This document shows, one piece after another, positions 54,033 to 54,317 of a DNA stretch of 54,317 bases. Positions within the stretch are counted from its first letter, which is position 1. Each line of letters opens with the position of its first letter. The notes beneath the pieces were generated by a model. It was not told the DNA's origin, did not search any database, and saw only the letters and a list, made by a program, of their open reading frames with translations. The translations under genes and the position numbers were made by a program. The stretch is from NCBI GenBank assembly GCA_021200315.1, contig JAJQGU010000069.1, positions 18,063 through 72,379 of the forward strand. The letters are read 5' to 3'. The DNA comes from Akkermansiaceae bacterium. Its GTDB lineage: Bacteria; Verrucomicrobiota; Verrucomicrobiia; Verrucomicrobiales; Akkermansiaceae.

Positions 54033-54061
54033 TTGACAGCGGATTCAAAATCCGCCATGTA
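54033..54061 (+). promoter_or_regulatory. Palindrome 2 with TTGACA, facing the right edge
   Basis: A perfect -35 TTGACA (54033-54038) is followed by the 17-base palindrome GCGGATTCAAAATCCGC (54039-54055) and CATGTA, a poor -10. It is the exact reverse complement of palindrome 1. Between the two (53882-54032) there is no gene; to the right (54062-54243) only a short low-complexity frame of doubtful reality. Confidence 0.4.
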
Positions 54062-54237
54062 TCGCCGCTCTCTTCGGATGCCTGCCCCGCCCTTCATTCC
54101 CCTGAGCGGAAGTCTTGAGTTTGAGCCGCCCCCGCTCTACTTCCGAATTTTGTTTCCTCTTAAACTTCCCTCTCCCCGTCCCGCGCCATCCCAACTCCAC
54201 CCTTCACACTCCACACTGAATTCAGCCCTCCGCGCTG

Positions 54238-54277
54238 AAAAAAGCTTCCCTCCGCCGCGGACGCGGCGGAGGGAAGC
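54238..54277 (-). terminator. Strong intrinsic terminator for a gene beyond the right edge
   Basis: GCTTCCCTCCGCCGCG pairs perfectly with CGCGGCGGAGGGAAGC (54244-54277) with almost no loop. On the minus strand it is followed by TTTTTT (54238-54243). It must end a leftward transcript from outside the window. Confidence 0.8.
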
Positions 54278-54317
54278 ATTATAACGATATATTCATCCAA
54301 TAATAATGAAAACGTCA

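Noticed and set aside
54033..54284. Small frame at the right edge
   Set aside because: Pro/Ser/Arg-rich low-complexity translation that reads through palindrome 2 and the terminator stem.

Overview
The window looks like a chromosomal segment of a Verrucomicrobiota bacterium, probably a gut lineage related to Akkermansia or the Opitutae. The evidence is a GC-rich housekeeping backbone, a Verrucomicrobia-style secretin C-terminus near the left end, a small PEP-CTERM protein with a VPEPATATLGLLALGALALR-type tail near the right end, and a linked alpha-2-macroglobulin/PBP1C pair. The phylum call is inference from protein style; no rRNA is present.

Layout. 1-3.9 kb: a 5'-cut Sel1-repeat gene, a secretin fragment, an M42 aminopeptidase, lgt and tRNA-Tyr(GTA). 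4.2-12.4 kb (minus): pbpC and a yfhM-type alpha-2-macroglobulin, transcribed as one unit and ended by a clear terminator. 12.6-20.1 kb (plus): nusA, infB, rbfA and a large AsmA-like gene behind a consensus promoter. 20.3-22.5 kb (plus): M20 dipeptidase and an ABC ATPase without a permease. 22.6-24.0 kb (minus): AGCS amino-acid symporter. 24.1-28.7 kb (plus): ileS, lspA, a DUF1573 protein and a cysteine-less rhodanese, the last three joined by ATGA overlaps. 28.7-37.6 kb (minus): a tight operon hom-lysC-TPR-TPR-cytidylyltransferase/GHMP kinase-murJ. 37.6-44.4 kb: an accessory island (below). 44.5-47.1 kb (minus): uppS and parE. 47.3-52.9 kb (plus): purB, a six-hairpin glycosidase, recA and an SprT-like protease gene. 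53.1-54.3 kb: the PEP-CTERM gene (minus), paired palindromes and terminators.

The island between hom and uppS is the most unusual part. A type I restriction-modification operon on the minus strand survives only as the start of hsdM (right side) and the end of hsdR (left side). The missing middle (rest of hsdM, hsdS, most of hsdR) is replaced by about 5 kb of foreign DNA. This contains a decayed Clostridia-type serine recombinase, an AT-rich LysR regulator and aldo/keto reductase, a second aldo/keto reductase that looks like a frameshifted chimera, a flavodoxin-like reductase and an SDR enzyme. A remnant of a succinate dehydrogenase iron-sulfur subunit lies at the left edge. Most backbone genes have no visible Shine-Dalgarno sequence and several have a -10 box almost touching the ATG, whereas several island genes carry clear Shine-Dalgarno sites, consistent with transfer from another phylum.

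Functionally the backbone concentrates on the cell envelope (lgt, lspA, pbpC, murJ, uppS, AsmA-like, alpha-2-macroglobulin), translation (nusA-infB-rbfA, ileS, tRNA-Tyr) and DNA maintenance (parE, recA, SprT-like).
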